A stretch of 64,000 nt of DNA, from the NCBI GenBank assembly GCA_965221765.1, contig OZ244911.1, positions 2,418,001 to 2,482,000 on the forward strand, given 5' to 3'. Source of the DNA: Bin25 sp965221765 (GTDB lineage Bacteria > Bacteroidota > Bacteroidia > Flavobacteriales > Flavobacteriaceae). The first letter of the stretch is position 1, and every line of letters begins with the position of its first letter. Shown here one piece after another: positions 53,856 to 64,000 of this stretch. The notes beneath the pieces are model-generated. The model saw only the letters and a list, made by a program, of their open reading frames with translations, had not been told where the DNA came from and did no database searches. The translations under genes and the position numbers were made by a program.

Positions 53856-56593
53856 GTGTCAGAAAACCAAAATTTCTATGGGAGTAAATGGTTGAAATTT
53901 GACTTTCACACGCACACACCAGTTTTAGTTCATTATTTATCAAAATCCACATTACCTGTAAATTGGATTCGTAAAACAATAGAAGCAGGATTAGATTGTG
54001 TTGCTATAACAGATCACAACACAGGTGATTGGATTGATAAATTAAAAAAATAATGAAATTAAGAGCAGTATTGACAGACCTTGTTGGTATACTAAGGAAT
54101 TAATTATTTTTCTTGGAGTTGAAATCACTATTGGAGGTAATAATCAAAGAACTCATGTATTAGCAATTTTTGATCCTGAGGTTGGCAAGTAATAAAATAA
54201 CAAGTGTGCTTGGTGCATGTGGAATAACTAAGGGATTCGGTGAAAGTGAACATTTTACTACAAAAAGTTTAGTTGATGTACTAGATGTAATTAAACAAAA
54301 TAATGGGGTTGCTATTGCGGCTCATGTAGATCGAAGAAATGGACTCCTTCATCAGGAAACCACTCTAAAAAAGTGCTTAAAAAAAATCTTGACAGTTTAA
54401 CTGCTGTAGAGTTTTGTGAATGTGAATTTAACAACTACTCTCTTGAATTAAAAAGTGAAATAGATAAGCTTGCACATGTTTCAAGCTCAGATGCTCATAA
54501 TCCTGATGACATTGGCAAATCCTTTTCTTGGATTAAAATGATTAACCCAAATATCAATAATCTAAAACTAGCACTACTTGACACTCATATTTTAGTCAAA
54601 AACCAACCTGAAAATCCTAACGAATTTCCAAATATTTTTTTGACTAAACTGACTATAAAATCCATGAAACACTATCGACGCATAAAAAACAAACCATTTC
54701 TAATCGATTTGAATCCTCATTTCAATTCATTAATTGGAGGTCGAGGAACTGGAAAATCAACAATCATTGAAGCCATACGAATTGTTTCAAGACGAGATAA
54801 AAATATTAAACTCCTAAAATCAGATATAAGTAATCAACTCAACCAATTCATGAAACTTTCTGAAGATGATGGAGTTATGTTAGAAAAGACAGAAATTTTA
54901 TTGGATTTCCAACGTCGAAGCCGAAAATCTACACTTAAATGGAATTATGGTGGGCAAGGAATATCATTGTCAGAAAATAACTTACAGATCAATTTAAACG
55001 ATATCGGTGATTTTGAGCATTTCCTTCCCTTAAGTATATACAGTCAAAAACAAATCAATGAACTTTCATCTAATACTAGCGGATTATTAAAAGTTATTGA
55101 CAATTCTAAAAGAGTAAATCGACATGAATGGGAATCTAATCTTGAAAGCACCCGAAATAAATTTTTTCAACTGAAAATAAAAGAACGAGATTTATTAAGA
55201 ATCATAGATGAACAAACTGAACTAAAGTATAAATTAAGAGACATTGAAAATGACCTAAAACTGTATCAAGAAAAGTGGTATGGAAATATATTAAAGTTAT
55301 ATCAAAAACGTATTCAGCAAAATAGTGTGCTACAAGATATCAACCTATTTGATGCTTTTTTGGCTAACCTAAATTTATTAATTGAAAACACAGTTTTATC
55401 CGATTTTCCAGAATATTTATTTGACAAACAAGATAAGACAACTGCTGAAATCAGTGAAATTCACTCATCAACAATAGAAACATTTAGTAAAATCAAAAAC
55501 TCACTAATTAATATTGCTGAAAGAATTAAAAAACTAAAAAACAATAGGGAATTAAAGATATCTTCAAGTAATTGGAAAAAGTCCTACATCAAAAGTGTTG
55601 AAGACTATCAAAAATTAAGTGATGAATATGGTAAAAATAAAACTCAAATAAGTTTAACTACTTATGAAAACTGGGTTCGCCAACGCAATCAACTACAAAA
55701 CAAATTAAATAATATAGATTTAGTTCGAAAAGAATTAGACTTAGTGGAAATAAAATTACAGCAAACAAAAACTAAGCTTTTTGAACTAAGAAAAGAACTT
55801 TACATCCGTAGAAAAAACTATATAAAAGAAGTTATTGGTCAAAATGAATTTGTTCGAATGGAACTAGTGCAATTTGGAAAAATTGATAAAGTTGATAAAG
55901 AATATCGAAGTAAAATTAGAATTTCTAAAAATGATACATACAATAGTTCAATTTATAAATATGAAAATAATTGTAGCATTTTTTGGAATCTTATCAATTG
56001 GGAAAAGCTGAATGTATCTGAATCAGATCTTCCGAACACTATTGAAGATATTAAAATTAAAACACTAGATATTGCTTCAGGAACTTCAAACCCTAATGGA
56101 ATTAATGGTAATTTCGTCGACCACCTAACCTCTCTTTACAAAAAAGATATAACTGCATTTGATAATCTCGAAATTTGGTGGCCTAAGGGAGTTACGAGTC
56201 AAATACAATAAAAATTCTAAATTTAAGGAATTAAAAACAACTTCAGCTGGACAAAAAGCTGATGCGATTTTGGCTTTTTTGTTATGTAGTGGCAGTGAGC
56301 CCTTAATTATCGATCAACCTGAAGATGATTTAGATAAAAACCTAATTGTAAAACAAATACGTCAGAATCAAAATAAACGTCAATTTATAATTGCGACTCA
56401 CAACCCAAACATTGTAGTTAACGGAAATTCTGATCTTGTTAATATTCTAAAATTTAAAAATGGTCTAGTAACTCTACATCAAAAAGGTGGACTTGATGAA
56501 ATAGAAATTCGAAATGAGATATGTAACATCATGGAAGGTGGTAGAGAGGCTTTTGAAAATAGGTATAAGCGAATTGCACTTGAAGTAGAATAA
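53856..56593 (+). pseudogene. TrlF-type PHP plus SMC-like ATPase, broken by frameshifts
   Basis: Five pieces in changing frames make one ~900-residue protein. A PHP phosphoesterase N-terminus has 'FDFHTHTPV' and 'AITDHNTGDW'. Then come 'IFLGVEITIGGNNQRTHVLAIFDPE', then 'VLGACGITKGFGESEHFTTKSLVDV...AHVDRRNGLL', and 'SSSDAHNPDDIG'. An SMC/RecF-like ATPase follows with Walker A 'IGGRGTGKSTIIEAIR', a long coiled coil, and Walker B 'PLIIDQPEDDLD' with 'ATHNPNIVV'. Frames break near 54050 (A7), 54180, 54385 (A8) and 56190. Start GTG. A probable defence-type gene; 12 bases before an AlbA-type gene. Confidence 0.8.
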
Positions 56594-56605
56594 AATGCAA
56601 AAATT

Positions 56606-57848
56606 ATGGATGATTTGTTAAAGCAAATTAGGTTAGGTGAAGAAACTTTGCTTGAATTTAAAAATCTTCAATACAAAGGATATCAAGTTGTCGGCCCTCA
56701 TCGTAATAGTATGGCGGATGAGTTATCTGCAATGGCAAATACAGATTACGGTGTATTTTTGCTTGGTGTTGATGATAAAACCAAAACAATTGTTGGTATT
56801 CCTATTGAAAAAATAGATGTTGTTGAACAATGGATAATGGGAATATGAAATGATCTTATTAATCCAAAGTTAAACTATTATATTCGGAAACTGCCTATAA
56901 TTACTAATGACACCGAAGAACAAATCATCATTAGATTAGATGTACGCAAAAGTCTAATTGTTCATAAAAGTCCAGGGGGGATACTTTCACCGTATTGGTA
57001 GTTCTAAACATCAAATGGACACTAATCACTTAACTAGAATTATCCAACAAAGAAGTCAAACTAGAGTTATTAATTTCGATCTTCAACTTGTAACAGATGC
57101 TCATCCTGACTGTCTTGAAAAATCGTTGTGGGAGAAATTTAAAACAAATTTATCTCCAGACGATGACAATGAATTCTTACAGAAACTTAAACTAATTTAA
57201 AAGGATTCTGATGGACAGAAATATCCGACCGTTGGTGGACTTTTAATAGCTTGTAAAAGACCTGATGAGTTTTTACCTCATGCCTATATACAAGCCGTTG
57301 CTTATCTTGGAACTGAAAGAGATGCGGCTTATCAAATAGATGCTAAAGATTTATACGGTCCTTCAGACGTTCAAATTAATAAAGCTTGTCATTTTGTTTA
57401 TAAGAATATGAGAGTCTATGCCATTAAAAATCCAACTAGACTTGATATTCTTCAGTATGACATGCGTGCAATATTAGAATCAATTGTCAATGCAATAGTC
57501 CACAGAGATTACTACAATTATAAATCTAAAATTCGTTTACATATGTTCTCAGATAGACTTGAGATTTTTTCACCTGGAGCGCTACCCAATTCTATGACAA
57601 CTGAAAGTATCCCTTTATTACAGGCCACTCGTAATGAATTAATTACTAGTTTCATTGCACGATGTCCAATAAATGCAAGTGAACACATAAAAAGTAATCG
57701 CAAAAATCTAATCGACAAACGAGGTGAAGGAGTACCGATTATACTTACAAAAAGTAAAGAATTATCTGGACGTGTCCCCGTATACAGAGAAATTGATAAA
57801 ATGGAACTACTCTTGACAATCTATGCAACACCACCTCCCAACCTATAG
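56606..57848 (+). pseudogene. AlbA_2/Schlafen-type ATP-binding protein, broken
   Basis: The N-terminal AlbA_2 block 'EETLLEFKNLQYKGYQVVGPHRNSMADELSAMANTDYGVFLLGVDD' is followed by a TGA at 56846, a frameshift at a G6 run near 56975, and a TAA at 57198-57200. Reading continues into the GHKL-like helicase/ATPase C-terminal part: 'DMRAILESIVNAIVHRDYY', 'IRLHMFSDRLEIFSPGALP' and 'IDKRGEGVPIIL'. Such proteins are DNA-binding regulators or defence partners. It probably formed a two-gene operon with the TrlF-type gene. Confidence 0.78.
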
Positions 57849-57887
57849 GGGGTGTGTTCTACTTTCTCAAATTAAACCCTATTTAAG

Positions 57888-60800
57888 TTAGATTTTGGCC
57901 TGATTTTCTTTTAACTTCTTGGCTTCTAATTCAGATTCAGTGAATGCTTGAGCTCTACTTTTTTGAGTATCGAACATGATAGGAGTAGCAATAAATACCG
58001 AGGAATAAGTCCCTACAATAACACCAATGATTAGAGCAAACATAAATCCTCTAATGGATTCTCCTCCGAAAATAAAAATAGCCAACAGTACGATCAATGT
58101 GGTTAAAGAAGTATTTAAGGTTCTGCTTAAAGTACTATTCAATGCACTATTGACTGTATCATGGAATCCGGATGTTGAATGTTCTCTAATATACTCCCGA
58201 ATACGATCAAAGACTACGACAGTATCATTTAACGAATAACCAATAACGGTCAATATAGCGGCAATAAATGCTTGGTTGATTTCCATATTAAATGGCATGA
58301 ACTTATAAGCCAATGAAAATATGCCCAAAACAATCAATACATCATGAAAAACCGCTGTAACAGCACCCAAAGAAAATTGCCATCGTCGAAATCGAAACAG
58401 TATATACAAGAAGACCACAATCAAAGAACCAAAAACAGCTAAAAATGAATTATTTTTAATATCATCGGCTATGGTTGGTCCTACTTTGATTGAAGACATG
58501 ATTCCGGCTTGCTTTTCTTCACTTCCAGGAATAAATGTTTCATAAGACATTTCTTGAGGTAAATAAGACCTTAAAACATCGTACATGATTTCTTGTATCT
58601 CTGCATCTACTTCTAAACCTTCAGTATCAACTTTGTAATTGGTAGTGATTTTGAGTTGATTGGCTTCGCCAAATGTTTTTGCTTCAGCGCTTCCCAAACG
58701 ATCTGATAATAAATTTGTAACCTCCACGGCATTCACAGGATCAGTAAATCGTACGATATACGATCGTCCACCGACAAAATCAACACCTTGGTTTAAACCT
58801 TGAGTAAACAAGGATGCTATACAAATGGCGATGGTGATAGAAGATATGATATATGTTTTTTTACGCAGATTTAAAAATTTTATAGCAACTTGTGATAATA
58901 AATCTTTGGTGTATTTGGTAAAAAAAGATACTTCTTTCTTTTGATTGTTTCGGATATTAATAAATATTCGAGTAATAAAAATAGCTGTAAATAATGATGT
59001 AGCAATACCGATAAGAAGTGTTGTTGCAAATCCTTTAATGGGACCTGTTCCAAAAACAAACAGAATCAAAGCCGTTAATCCTGTTGTGATATTGGCATCT
59101 AAAATCGAAGAAAGCGCATTATTAAATCCATCTGCAACAGATTTTCTTAATCCTTTTCCTTTTTTTAGTTCTTCACGTACTCTTTCAAATATCAAAACAT
59201 TGGCATCTACTGAAATACCAATGGTCAACACAATGCCCGCAATCCCTGGAAGGGTTAATACGGCTCCCAAGCCAGCTAAAACTCCAAAAATGAATAATAA
59301 ATTGAGTATTAAAGCAATATCAGCATAAAATCCAGCCCGACCATAGTAAAAAATCATCCAAACCAATACAAAAACCAAGGCAATTAAAAATGAATACACC
59401 CCTGCTTGGATGGCTTCTTTACCAAGGGATGGACCGACCACCTCCGATTGAATAATTTCTGCAGAGGCTGGAAGTTTTCCTGCTCTTAATACATTGGCTA
59501 AATCAATGGCTTCTAAGAGCGTAAAGTTTCCAGAAATTTCACTACGACCACCAGAAATCGCCCCACTTGAAACCCCTGGTGCCGAATAAACTATATTATC
59601 CAAAACAATGGCTATAGAACTCTTTTGTTCAAATGCTTTTCCTGTCATTGACTCCCATATTCGAGCACCGCGTGCATCCATTTGCATGGAAACACTTGGA
59701 TTACCGACAGCATCGTATGATTGCATGGCATCAATGACCACTCCCCCACTTAAAGGAGCAATATTTTCTCGATTAGATTTTAAAGCATATAATGCTGTGG
59801 CTCCATCTTCTCCAGATATTCCCCAAGCAAAACGAACATATCGAAATTCAGATGGTAATAATCTTCGAATTCTAGGATCATCCAAATACGACATGATTTG
59901 ATCAAGCTGACTACTATCAAATCTTGCCAATACTGGTCCGCCCTGAAAACCATAACCCCGTATAGCATCTAAAATTGGATTGATTGGAATAATAGAATCA
60001 GCTGGTTCAGTAATCTCTTGCAGTAAATCATCTATCTCAGATTCCTGATCGGTTTGAATTTCTTCAAGGTCAACATCCTGAGTTTGATCTTTGGCATCAG
60101 CCGGAGTATTGGATTCGATAATTTCTTTAGCCAACTGATTTGCTTGGGATAAAAAAGCAGATAATTCACTATTTTTGAAGGTTTCCCAAAATTCTAATTG
60201 AGCGGTGCTTTGTAATAAATTTTGAATTCGTTCGACATCTTTGGCCCCTGGCAGTTCAACCAATATTCGTCCGGATGAACCCAATCGTTGGATATTGGGT
60301 TGACTCACTCCAAATTTATCGATTCGCTTTCTTAGAACTTCAAATGCAGACACAATAGATTCATCAATCCGTCTTCGGAGTACTGATTGAACTTCTGCAT
60401 CACTCATTTCAAAGTTTATATCATCACTAAGAGAACGATTAGAAAAAATATTTGGCGATGATAATCTCGTGGTCCCACTAATATTATCAAAAGCTGAAAA
60501 AAAGGACTCGATATAAGGTTGATTGCTTTGTTTTTGAAGTTCATCAGCATCTTCCAATGCTTGTAAGAAAATTGGATCATTCGAATTTTCTGAAAGTCCA
60601 ATTAAAATATCCTTGACCGAAATTTGGAGAATGACATTGATTCCGCCTTTTAAATCCAATCCTCGATTTAATTCCTTGGTCTTGGCATCAGCATAATCGG
60701 TATACCCCAAAACTCGAATATCGGCAATAGAATCTAAATAGGTTTGTTCTGCATCATCTCTGAGTTCTAAATAATTTTCACTGTCAGAAGAAATCGTTCC

Positions 60801-60920
60801 AAGGGCATAATTCTGAGCTTTATTTTCAATATTAGTAACAATAAAAGTGTATGATAATTGGTATAAACTGACAATACCAAATAACACACCAAAAACTCTA
60901 ATTAACCAATTCGTCTTCAT
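57888..60920 (-). CDS. secDF: Protein translocase SecDF (fused)
   Basis: 1010 residues joining SecD and SecF as usual in Bacteroidota. N-terminal span (about 7-28), the SecD first conserved block 'LNRGLDLKGGINVILQI', a large periplasmic domain with an acidic insertion (about 275-310), six SecD spans with 'GPSLGKEAIQAGVYSFLIALVFVLVWM' and 'GISVDANVLIFERVREE', then SecF with 'VDFVGGRSYIVRF', 'VGPTIADDIKNNS' and 'GYSLNDTVVVFDRIRE'. It uses proton flow to help export through SecYEG. Confidence 0.97.
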   Translation of the reverse strand: MKTNWLIRVFGVLFGIVSLYQLSYTFIVTNIENKAQNYALGTISSDSENYLELRDDAEQTYLDSIADIRVLGYTDYADAKTKELNRGLDLKGGINVILQISVKDILIGLSENSNDPIFLQALEDADELQKQSNQPYIESFFSAFDNISGTTRLSSPNIFSNRSLSDDINFEMSDAEVQSVLRRRIDESIVSAFEVLRKRIDKFGVSQPNIQRLGSSGRILVELPGAKDVERIQNLLQSTAQLEFWETFKNSELSAFLSQANQLAKEIIESNTPADAKDQTQDVDLEEIQTDQESEIDDLLQEITEPADSIIPINPILDAIRGYGFQGGPVLARFDSSQLDQIMSYLDDPRIRRLLPSEFRYVRFAWGISGEDGATALYALKSNRENIAPLSGGVVIDAMQSYDAVGNPSVSMQMDARGARIWESMTGKAFEQKSSIAIVLDNIVYSAPGVSSGAISGGRSEISGNFTLLEAIDLANVLRAGKLPASAEIIQSEVVGPSLGKEAIQAGVYSFLIALVFVLVWMIFYYGRAGFYADIALILNLLFIFGVLAGLGAVLTLPGIAGIVLTIGISVDANVLIFERVREELKKGKGLRKSVADGFNNALSSILDANITTGLTALILFVFGTGPIKGFATTLLIGIATSLFTAIFITRIFINIRNNQKKEVSFFTKYTKDLLSQVAIKFLNLRKKTYIISSITIAICIASLFTQGLNQGVDFVGGRSYIVRFTDPVNAVEVTNLLSDRLGSAEAKTFGEANQLKITTNYKVDTEGLEVDAEIQEIMYDVLRSYLPQEMSYETFIPGSEEKQAGIMSSIKVGPTIADDIKNNSFLAVFGSLIVVFLYILFRFRRWQFSLGAVTAVFHDVLIVLGIFSLAYKFMPFNMEINQAFIAAILTVIGYSLNDTVVVFDRIREYIREHSTSGFHDTVNSALNSTLSRTLNTSLTTLIVLLAIFIFGGESIRGFMFALIIGVIVGTYSSVFIATPIMFDTQKSRAQAFTESELEAKKLKENQAKI

Positions 60921-60949
60921 AAAATGTGGAATATCTTTTCAAAAGAATG

Positions 60950-60957
60950 CAAATATA
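60950..60957 (-). promoter_or_regulatory. Candidate -7 box (TATATTTG) of secDF
   Basis: Perfect TAnnTTTG 29 bases before the secDF ATG, in the 64-base gap after mdh. The -33 position reads TTTTAG, so the match is partial. Confidence 0.45.
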
Positions 60958-60984
60958 AGTCTTAGGATGAATTGCCTAAAATTC

Positions 60985-61917
60985 TCATATAATTGCATCA
61001 AGTGACTGATTCATTTGTTGTACTTTTTGAGCGCTTTGATTTAGTTTTTCTTGTTCGCTTGCATCTAATGCAATTTCTACAATAGACTCTAGTCCATTAG
61101 ATCCTATTATACAAGGAACTCCGATACATAAATCATCAAGTCCATATTCTCCATTTAATAGAACACTACAAGGCAATAACTTTCTAAAATTTCCCAAGAT
61201 TGAATCAACCAAATGAGCTGCCGAGGCCCCAGGGGCATACCAAGCTGAAGTGCCCAAAAGTGCTGTTAACGTGGCCCCTCCGACCATGGTATCGGCAACG
61301 ACTTGATCTAGTCTTTGGGTAGATAACAAGGTTGGTACTGGAATACCATGGTAAGTAGCTAGTCTTGCTAATGGAATCATCGTGGTATCTCCATGACCGC
61401 CGATAACTATCCCTTGAATTTCACCCGGTGGCACCTTGAGAGCAAACGATAAATAGGTTTTAAATCTAGCGCTATCTAAAATCCCTCCCATGCCTATGAC
61501 TCTATTTTTTGGCAATCCAGTTTTTTTTAGAGCTAAATAAGTCATCGTATCCATGGGATTCGATACAACAATGAAAATGGTATTAGGAGAATATTTTAAA
61601 ATATTTTGAGCCACAGAATCTACAATACCAGCATTGATGCCAATTAATTCTTCTCTAGACATTCCTGGTTTTCTAGGGATACCAGAAGTAATAACAACCA
61701 CATCACTATATTCTGTCGCCTGATAATCATTGGTCACACCAACTACTTTTGTATTATAATGTAAAAGAGTGGCACTTTGATAGATATCTAGGGTTTTTCC
61801 TTCAGCTAGTCCCTCTTTGATATCCAAAAGGACAACATGACTTGCAATAGATTTAATGGCTATGTATTCAGCGCAAGAAGCTCCTACACTTCCTGCTCCA
61901 ATGATTGAAACTTTCAT
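60985..61917 (-). CDS. mdh: Malate dehydrogenase (lactate-dehydrogenase-like subgroup)
   Basis: 310 residues. NAD-binding 'IIGAGSVGASCAEYIA' with acidic D32, which favours NAD. Active-site loop 'GIPRKPGMSREEL' with R82, the oxaloacetate-specific position, 'VSNPMDTMTYLA', and catalytic H175 in 'VIGGHGDTTMIP'. This is the MDH type III/LDH-like group. Upstream of secDF on the same strand. The 297 bases upstream of it (61918-62214) hold nothing I recognise. Confidence 0.95.
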   Translation of the reverse strand: MKVSIIGAGSVGASCAEYIAIKSIASHVVLLDIKEGLAEGKTLDIYQSATLLHYNTKVVGVTNDYQATEYSDVVVITSGIPRKPGMSREELIGINAGIVDSVAQNILKYSPNTIFIVVSNPMDTMTYLALKKTGLPKNRVIGMGGILDSARFKTYLSFALKVPPGEIQGIVIGGHGDTTMIPLARLATYHGIPVPTLLSTQRLDQVVADTMVGGATLTALLGTSAWYAPGASAAHLVDSILGNFRKLLPCSVLLNGEYGLDDLCIGVPCIIGSNGLESIVEIALDASEQEKLNQSAQKVQQMNQSLDAII

Positions 61918-62214
61918 TTGATATTGTATAAGGATTGATTGATGTTTACGATTGTTTTTCTACTTATTCTAATTCTCTTTATTTTCTCATCCACGCTTCA
62001 TCTTTTTGAATGACTGCTTTATTACTATGGAAATGCATATTATCATTGATGTGAGTAAAATAAACGATATCACTAATACTGATCTAACAATTTGTATGCC
62101 TTAATTATTGTTTATGAATTAATCCCCTAAATTCAATAAGAAACCGGTCATCATAGAAAACAATTAGAAAAAAGGGCGTTATTCTGGGTTTTCGTTATGG
62201 TAGATATTTACAAC

Positions 62215-62436
62215 CTAGTTAATGGTTTTATTCAATGACAGAAAGTGGTTTTGTACTTCCTCAAAGTTGTCTATTAAATCATCTTGGATTGATAGTATAA
62301 AGTTTTTCCGTTCTCTTAATTCGTCTAATTGTTTGTATAATTGTATAATGGTTTTTGTAAACAGCATCGCCTTCTCACAAAATTCGTGGTGTTCATCATC
62401 TGACTGATAAATTAAGTCGGTAAAGTCTAGTTGCAT
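62215..62436 (-). CDS. Small hypothetical protein of a mobile-element-like cluster
   Basis: 73 residues, acidic and mostly helical with a coiled-coil-like heptad pattern ('LYKQLDELRERKNFILSIQDDLI'). No domain recognised. It is the last of four small minus-strand genes that look like phage or mobile-element cargo; two of the other three are broken. Confidence 0.45.
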   Translation of the reverse strand: MQLDFTDLIYQSDDEHHEFCEKAMLFTKTIIQLYKQLDELRERKNFILSIQDDLIDNFEEVQNHFLSLNKTIN

Positions 62437-62502
62437 TTGTTGGGTTGTATGTTATTTCCATCTACTAGATGTTCAGTTAATCCCTCTTTGTTTTTGCTTA
62501 TA

Positions 62503-62748
62503 TTAGGTAGTTATCACTTCATCCACTATTTTATTAATTCCCTCCATCGTATCTAATCCTAGTTGCTCTAAATGTTGTTGTTGATTCCTAAACAATTCCT
62601 GTAGGGCTTCAGTTATTATTTCTGGTATGGGATACTTCAATACCATATTGATGTGGGGATTATAGATTTTATAGTATTCTATGGGTATTTCGTATTTAGG
62701 TTTTAAGTCTTTCGTATCCCATAAGACTTTAATCGGGGGATATTTCAT
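62503..62748 (-). CDS. Small hypothetical protein of a mobile-element-like cluster
   Basis: 81 residues beginning MKYPPIKVLWDTKDLKPKYE, Pro- and Tyr-rich at first, helical and Gln-rich later. No family recognised. Its ATG overlaps the TAA of the upstream remnant (TAATG), implying that the cluster was once translationally coupled. Confidence 0.5.
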   Translation of the reverse strand: MKYPPIKVLWDTKDLKPKYEIPIEYYKIYNPHINMVLKYPIPEIITEALQELFRNQQQHLEQLGLDTMEGINKIVDEVITT

Positions 62749-62979
62749 TACTTAAACCAATTAAATAATTTATCAACTACCCCCCCTGTTATAAGGATAG
62801 CTCCAATTCTTGTGACCCATCGGATATTTGTTTTATTATTTTCTATTCATTTATCCATTCCTTTTACCTCTTTTTCTATGTTTTCTAACCTCTTTAATAC
62901 TTACTTCACCATCTAATTTATCGGTATTCTTATTGACAGCTTCTAACAGCTCTCTATTGGTTACTTTTTGTTGGTTCAT
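62748..62979 (-). pseudogene. Small coiled-coil plus membrane-span protein (phage-like), broken
   Basis: Starts 'MNQQKVTNRELLEAVNKNTD'. After a one-base frameshift near 62900 it continues 'RLENIEKEVKGMDK', a TGA, then 'IENNKTNIRWVTRIGAILITGGVVDKLFNWFK'. A short coiled coil followed by one membrane span recalls XhlA/holin-associated small phage proteins; this likeness is structural only. Confidence 0.6.
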
Positions 62980-63002
62980 TGGTCTTATTAATTAATTAGT
63001 AT

Positions 63003-63270
63003 TTATACTTTAATATTTACGGCTTCTCTCCATAATTCAGTCACGCTATCGGGTACAGATTCCTTAGATAAAAAACTATTCAATGATTGCATTAGTTGGT
63101 AATAATCTCTCATGTTGGGCTTCCCTTTTATTAAATAGATATGGCTTATTTCTTAAATTATTTGTAGCATAGTGCTTAATAGATTTTTAATACCTGCGAT
63201 GCTTAATTGCTTTCCATAATGGTAATGTTGACCTTTGGCTAAATTACTGAGTATTCATAATAATAAATCC
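63003..63270 (-). pseudogene. Fragment of an unknown protein truncated by IS5 copy B
   Basis: One frame reads 'NLAKGQHYHYGKQLSIAGIKNLLSTMLQII', a TAA, then 'EISHIYLIKGKPNMRDYYQLMQSLNSF...ELWREAVNIKV'. An earlier TGA and TAG lie nearer the IS5 end at 63301. Codon pattern and conserved-looking residues suggest a once-coding gene whose 5' part is lost. I do not recognise the family. The last 36 codons (63003-63113) are still open from an ATG. Confidence 0.5.
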
Positions 63271-63300
63271 TATCATTTCAGAATGAAATCTAACAATTAT

Positions 63301-64000
63301 GGAGACCTTTGAATAATGCAAATTTCAAAAAATGGGGTCTTACCAAGAAACTTTTTTTTAAATTCATCGGACTGGTCCACTGCATTGAACTTCTATCACC
63401 ACTAAAAAGTTGTGATTTGACCTTAATTTTAACTTATTTGGCTCGTTATTATGCCATTTTTGATCCAAACAAGCAGCTTTTAGGGCTTCTTTTTTCCTTG
63501 ATGCCCTTTTTAAAACTAGCATTAAAGCCATCATATCTAGTGATTTTTTTAAATTTTAAGCGATGAACTCCAACATAGGTTGGTGATAGACTTTCTCCAA
63601 TCCCTTGAATCGGGTTACTTGACCATAAAACCAACAAGCCAGTCTCCTAAATCTGTTCGACTAGCCAACATTCTTTGCTGATGGGGTTATTTCGTCCTTT
63701 CTACTGTTTGGTCCAGGGCTTATGGCATTAACCTTTTTCTATCACCCAAGAAATACTCCCCATGGCCTCTAAGATCGGATCCTTCGTTTCTGATGGATCG
63801 CCTTTATCGACCAAAAATCGTTTTCGTTCGGCAACCGAAAGACCTTCCATCCAAGGCGGTAATCCCTGACGATCTGCTGATGGGCGGATACCGTGTGTAC
63901 CTTCGTAACATCAAGTCTTCTTTGGTAGTGATCATGTGCCATTGATAAGCATCGTACGTCTTTTTCCTCTTGTTCAACCAATGGGCTTGATGGTCGGCAT
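63301..64000 (-). mobile_element. Decayed IS5-family insertion sequence, copy B (runs off the window)
   Basis: Begins GGAGACCTTTGAATAATGC, an IS5-like terminal sequence shared with copy A at 37599. The minus strand holds C-terminal transposase pieces such as 'YQRRLDVTKVHTVSAHQQ' and 'SNPIQGIGESLSPTYVGVHRLKFKK', matching the 'KVHTVVANE' and 'VTRFKGL.KVHHQ' parts of IS5-type DDE enzymes. Interrupted by many stops. The N-terminal part lies beyond position 64000. Confidence 0.7.

Noticed and set aside
39016..63270. Several TGA codons at Trp-like positions in broken genes (BspA fragment, AlbA-type gene, phage-like remnant), suggesting TGA might encode Trp
   Set aside because: Intact core genes use TGA as a real stop, for example dapF and murQ with overlapping downstream starts. 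All the odd TGAs lie in genes that also have other damage.
63309..63566. 85-codon plus-strand open frame
   Set aside because: Antisense to IS5 copy B transposase remains; no independent support.

Overview
This window reads as a piece of the chromosome of an AT-rich member of the Bacteroidota. The evidence is an ExbB/ExbD/ExbD cluster followed by a PorT-like gene, a DUF349 protein, a fused SecDF, a CarboxypepD/outer-membrane-barrel receptor and a BspA-type repeat relic. There are no Shine-Dalgarno sequences, and several promoters match the Bacteroidota consensus TTTG-N19-TAnnTTTG. The genetic code is the standard bacterial one. I cannot place the organism below phylum level.

The first half is mostly dense core genome. 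1-6856: a sugar kinase (cut by the window edge), an SCP2 protein, sucA and sucB (2-oxoglutarate dehydrogenase E1 and E2), a retropepsin-like protease and tatD. 7061-15277: tRNA-Ser(GGA), the ExbB-ExbD energy-transduction cluster with porT, rpoN (sigma-54), asnS, frr and pyrH. 15278-16883: a gene desert with a decayed IS3-family element. 16884-30652: two tandem DUF368 genes, aroE, a DUF349 protein, dapA, a methyltransferase remnant, ligA, prmC, a sulfatase, an MNT/HEPN pair, ribD and a thioesterase. 30833-37390: dnaA, a protein tyrosine phosphatase, trmD, htrA, dapF, an acetyltransferase and mltG. 37488-39357: IS5-family wreckage next to a BspA-like fragment. 39625-48229: rplS, icd, murQ, a small membrane gene, thrS-infC-rpmI-rplT and an outer-membrane receptor. 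TCA-cycle enzymes (sucA, sucB, icd, fumC, mdh) are all present but scattered.

The most interesting part is the accessory stretch 48582-57848. It starts with a type II restriction-modification pair. The beta-class methyltransferase carries a run of nine G in its coding strand that throws its last 70 codons, including the SAM-binding DPFxGSGTT motif, out of frame. Losing one G restores a 312-residue enzyme that ends 4 bases before the start of the restriction gene. This looks like a phase-variable switch caught in the OFF position, with possible translational coupling so that nuclease and methylase go off together. A second methyltransferase remnant after ligA has the same A-run/G-run at the same codons. 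The rest of the stretch holds broken genes around an intact fumC: an outer-membrane protein, a GNAT acetyltransferase, a TrlF-type PHP/SMC-like ATPase and an AlbA/Schlafen-type protein.

The right end has intact secDF and mdh, then a cluster of small decayed genes of mobile-element character. One of these is cut by a second IS5 copy that runs out of the window. Overall, a streamlined core genome is interspersed with eroding mobile and defence genes. Homopolymer runs are frequent sites of frame loss; assembly error at these runs cannot be excluded from sequence alone.
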